From positions 58,437-93,329 of the forward strand of contig NZ_JAAVBE010000011.1 in NCBI RefSeq assembly GCF_014803725.1: a stretch of 34,893 bases of DNA. Direction: 5' to 3'. Numbering within the stretch: the first letter of the stretch is position 1; every line of letters starts with the position of its first letter. The notes under the pieces are model-generated. The model was not told the origin of the DNA, made no database searches, and worked only from the letters and a program-made list of their open reading frames with translations. Of this stretch, positions 32,563 through 34,893 are shown in pieces. The stretch is from Desulfovibrio sp. GTDB taxonomy: Bacteria; Desulfobacterota; Desulfovibrionia; Desulfovibrionales; Desulfovibrionaceae. The translations under genes were made by a program, and so were the position numbers.

Positions 32563-33948
32563 ATGGAACTGAACGACACTGCAAAGCGCAGCCCCGCGCC
32601 GCCGCCCCCTGGCGCCCCTGCCGAAGGCCCGCTGGCGCCGCTCCCCGGGCCGTCCGAGGCCCTGCCCGAACCCGAGCCCGGCGCGGGCGGCCGCAAGCTC
32701 TGGCTGGTGGTGGCGCTGGCCGTTCTTTTGCTGGCGCTCACTGCCTGGTGGTTCAGCCGCGACGACGACACGCGCGCCGACCTGCGGGAAAGGGCGGCGA
32801 GCTATGTGGACAGCATCACCGAGGGCACGCCCCTCGCCGGCGTGGGCAATATCCTGCGCACGGCGCCGCCCCCGCCGCCGGCCTCGGTGCTCAACCCGCC
32901 CACCGAGCCGGGAACGCTGGCCGGGCGCAATGTGCAGGGCACGGTGGCCGCTCCCGTGGATACGGGCTTTCCGGCCGGGGCCGGGGGATCTGGCGGAGCG
33001 GCCGGAGCAACCGGCGCCGGAACGTCCGGCGCGCCCGGTGATGGCGCAGGGGCAGCGGGCGCCGAGGGCACGCTCCCCGGCTATGTGCCCCCGGTGACGG
33101 AAGACAGCCGCGTGCGTTCCAATTTTGTGGCCGAGCTCGCCAACTGGCTGGCGTCGCGCTACAAGCCCGGGCCGCGCGGGGGCACCCTCGCCGTTACGGT
33201 GCAGAGCCTCAACCAGCGCTGCGGCGTAGCCCAGGCCGGCATGGTGGCCGGCGGGCGCGCGGGGCTTTTGCGCTACGCCTTCCACCCGAGCATGATCCAC
33301 GGGCTCTACAACCTCTATATCGGCCGTTTCCTGCAGGCGCTGGACGACGCCGCCCAGCGGCGCGGGCTCAACGAGGCCCAGAACCGCCAGTTCCATCTCG
33401 CGCTGGCCGGGCGCGCCGTCATCCTCGCCGGGGCGCTGGAGGGCGTGGCCGGCGTCACGGACATGAAAGAGCAGCTCGCCCATGTGGAGCAGCTCGCGCA
33501 GAACGCCGTGGACATCAATGCCCAGATGGCCCAGGCCGTCTTCGAGCTGGACGAAAAGCGCGCGGCCAACGCGCCGCGGCAGGAGCTCGCCGCAGGCCAG
33601 TTGCGCGTGGACGGCCTCGCCGCCCGCTACCGCCGCGCCCTGGACGAGCAGGCCACGGCGCAGCGCGCCCTGGTGGCGGCCATCCGCAAGGGCGGCGGCC
33701 AGGGCCTGGATGACGATTCGCTGCTCTTCGTGGCCCACTGGGTAGAGCGCCGCCTTGCGGGCGACCCCGGGGCCGTGGCCTCGGTGCGCGCCGCGGCCGG
33801 CGTGTTGCGCGACCTCGGGCGCCGTTGCGCCGAGATCGGCGCGGGCGCCCCGCGCACGCCGCCACCGCCCGAGGCGTTGCCGGCGGACACGCCCGCGCCC
33901 ACACCTGCGCCCGCACTTTCGCAGGGCGCGGCGCCGGCACGTCCGTGA
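32563..33948 (+). CDS. Single-span membrane protein with Gly/Ala/Pro-rich linker, unknown function
   Basis: A 461-residue protein: a Pro-rich cytoplasmic N-terminus (residues 1-43), one membrane span (KLWLVVALAVLLLALTAWWF, ~44-63), a short helical part, then a low-complexity Gly/Ala/Pro/Thr-rich linker (~110-175) and a helical domain (~185-435) with VRSNFVAELANWLASRYKPGPRGG, FHPSMIHGLYNLYIGRFLQALDDAAQRRGL and LDEKRAANAPRQELAAGQLRVDGLAARYRRAL. The tail is again Pro-rich. No family motif is recognised. It begins 65 bases after speA and ends overlapping cobU (GTGA), so it is probably in an operon with cobU and the next gene. GTG at 32557 is an alternative start. Confidence 0.7.
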   Translation: MELNDTAKRSPAPPPPGAPAEGPLAPLPGPSEALPEPEPGAGGRKLWLVVALAVLLLALTAWWFSRDDDTRADLRERAASYVDSITEGTPLAGVGNILRTAPPPPPASVLNPPTEPGTLAGRNVQGTVAAPVDTGFPAGAGGSGGAAGATGAGTSGAPGDGAGAAGAEGTLPGYVPPVTEDSRVRSNFVAELANWLASRYKPGPRGGTLAVTVQSLNQRCGVAQAGMVAGGRAGLLRYAFHPSMIHGLYNLYIGRFLQALDDAAQRRGLNEAQNRQFHLALAGRAVILAGALEGVAGVTDMKEQLAHVEQLAQNAVDINAQMAQAVFELDEKRAANAPRQELAAGQLRVDGLAARYRRALDEQATAQRALVAAIRKGGGQGLDDDSLLFVAHWVERRLAGDPGAVASVRAAAGVLRDLGRRCAEIGAGAPRTPPPPEALPADTPAPTPAPALSQGAAPARP

Positions 33949-34529
33949 CGCCCCCTTGCGCCCTCTTTGTGGGCGGCGTGCGCAGCGGCAAGAGCGGCCT
34001 CGCCCAACAGTGGGCCGAGGCGCGGGCGCTCCGCCGGCTCTATGTGGCAACAGGTGAGCCCGCTGACGCGGAAATGGCCGAGCGCGTGCGCCGGCACAGG
34101 GCAGCCCGCGGACCGGAATGGGCCTGCCTCGAGGAGCCGCTGGACGTGGCCGCCGCACTGGACGCCCTGTGGGCCGGGAAAAGCCCCACCCCGCCAGCGG
34201 CCGGACGCCCGGGCGTTGTGCTCCTCGACTGCGTGAGCATGTGGCTCGCCAACCTGCTCGGCGCGGGCCTCGACGACGGCGCCGTGCTCGGCCGGGTGGA
34301 CGGCCTTGCGGCGAGCCTTTCGCGGCGCACGCTGCCCGTGGCCGTGGTGACGGCCGAGGCCGGCCTCGGGCTCGTGCCCCCCTCGCCGCTTCCGCGCCGC
34401 TTCCTCGACTTGCTCGGCCTCGCCAATCAGCGGCTCGCGCGCGCAGCCGAGCCCGTCATCTTCGTCACCTGCGGCCTGCCGCTCGCCTTGCGCGGCAGAG
34501 TGCCGCGGGAACTGGAGTCGCGCCCATGA
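33945..34529 (+). CDS. cobU: Adenosylcobinamide kinase / adenosylcobinamide-phosphate guanylyltransferase
   Basis: A 194-residue enzyme of late cobalamin biosynthesis that phosphorylates adenosylcobinamide and then adds GMP. Walker A GGVRSGKS is at residues 10-17, the guanylylated His is H51 in RVRRHRAARGPEWACLEEP, which matches the CobU RRHRxxRPxxW signature, and VVLLDCVSMWLANLL is the Walker-B/strand-3 region. EAGLGLVPPSPLPRRFLDLLGLANQRLA is the usual C-terminal part. The GTG at 33945 overlaps the previous stop (GTGA); the stop overlaps the next ATG (ATGA). It is of normal length. Corrinoid need fits an anaerobe. Confidence 0.9.
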   Translation: MTPPCALFVGGVRSGKSGLAQQWAEARALRRLYVATGEPADAEMAERVRRHRAARGPEWACLEEPLDVAAALDALWAGKSPTPPAAGRPGVVLLDCVSMWLANLLGAGLDDGAVLGRVDGLAASLSRRTLPVAVVTAEAGLGLVPPSPLPRRFLDLLGLANQRLARAAEPVIFVTCGLPLALRGRVPRELESRP

Positions 34530-34893
34530 AGCCTGCCTTCGCCCCGCTCCTGCTCGCCCTTTTTCTGGTTCTTTCGCAGCTTCCGGCCGGCCCCGCTGCC
34601 GCTGATGACGCCGGCGCGCCGGCGCGCTGCCTCGCCGAGACGGCCAAGGCCATCGACAGTGCCGATGTGGCGGCTTTCGAGCGCCAGGTGGATGTGGACG
34701 CCATTCTCGAGCAGGCCATGGGCCTTGTGATGCAAATCATGGCGCAGCCGGAAACGGCCGACCGCATGCCGCCCCTCTTGGCCCTCGTCTTCTCGCAGGC
34801 CGCGGGCGACGGCGGGGCTGCCGTGCGCAACCTGCTCAAGAACGAGGCGCGGGCCTTTATCCTCAATGGCGTGGCCTCGGGCGCCTTTGCCGG
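34526..34893 (+). CDS. Secreted protein, unknown function (3' truncated by window end)
   Basis: The frame starts at the ATG overlapping the cobU stop and is open to the window end (122 full codons). It begins with a signal peptide (MKPAFAPLLLALFLVLSQLPAGPAAA) and continues as an amphipathic helical protein: CLAETAKAIDSADVAAFERQVDVDAILEQAMGLVMQIMAQ. The segment FERQVDVDAIL resembles the short DVDA motif in DUF2939-like envelope proteins, but this is weak. Coupling to cobU by a 4-base overlap suggests the same transcript rather than a shared function. Confidence 0.7.
   Translation, partial: MKPAFAPLLLALFLVLSQLPAGPAAADDAGAPARCLAETAKAIDSADVAAFERQVDVDAILEQAMGLVMQIMAQPETADRMPPLLALVFSQAAGDGGAAVRNLLKNEARAFILNGVASGAFA

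Overview
The window is GC-rich (well over 60% by eye) bacterial DNA, densely coded on both strands. It looks like a piece of chromosome from a Desulfovibrio-type sulfate reducer (Desulfovibrionaceae). The main reason is the lactate-oxidation locus at the left end: LutC, then a fused LutB-LutA iron-sulfur protein, with an LctP-family lactate permease nearby. HypF (hydrogenase maturation), a complete branched-chain amino acid ABC transporter, biosynthetic arginine decarboxylase and a cobalamin CobU gene fit such an anaerobe. No sulfate-reduction or hydrogenase structural gene is present, so the family assignment is an inference.

Layout. (1) 1-5587: lactate use. LutC (cut by the window edge) and the LutB-LutA fusion end at a terminator. 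A fluoride-exporter gene (crcB) with its own promoter and a hairpin leader follows, then a 65-residue orphan protein, a strong terminator, a 300-base non-coding stretch and the lactate permease. (2) 5713-6801: a small secreted protein and, convergent, a 135-residue cysteine-containing orphan, separated by two terminators. (3) 7022-12049: ABC ATPase, FtsX-like permease and a periplasmic SUMF1-domain protein, a set that matches the TagT/TagS/TagR part of the type VI secretion (T6SS) regulatory pathway although no T6SS gene is visible; an MFS transporter follows. (4) 12059-15681: MscS channel, a carboxymuconolactone-decarboxylase-family protein and a secreted beta-propeller, with a divergent LysR regulator. 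(5) 15780-20386: livKHMGF-type operon, closed by a perfect terminator. (6) 20525-21104: a YbjQ-like protein behind a well-matched sigma-54 promoter. (7) 21254-26609: a minus-strand group consisting of an HpcH/HpaI aldolase, a sugar-nucleotide-type epimerase/reductase, a divergent KdsB-like cytidylyltransferase, a hexapeptide acyltransferase, a HAD phosphatase and a lipoprotein. A 334-base AT-rich gap inside it holds a 97-base palindrome. (8) 26621-30395: hypF, the SRP RNA gene (opposite strand), and an orphan efflux adaptor lipoprotein. (9) 30566-34893: speA, a single-span membrane protein, cobU and a truncated secreted protein; the last three overlap start-to-stop.

The two most interesting candidates are the aldolase/SDR/cytidylyltransferase/HAD/acyltransferase group, which could make a CMP-activated 2-keto-3-deoxy sugar acid other than Kdo, and the TagTSR-like module without a secretion system. 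Smaller points of interest are the sigma-54 promoter with an adjacent palindrome, the 97-base palindrome, and the crcB leader, which shows a two-way hairpin but not the known fluoride riboswitch consensus. Starts were chosen from Shine-Dalgarno (SD) position and family start; all functional names rest on motif recognition from the translated sequence, with no database search.
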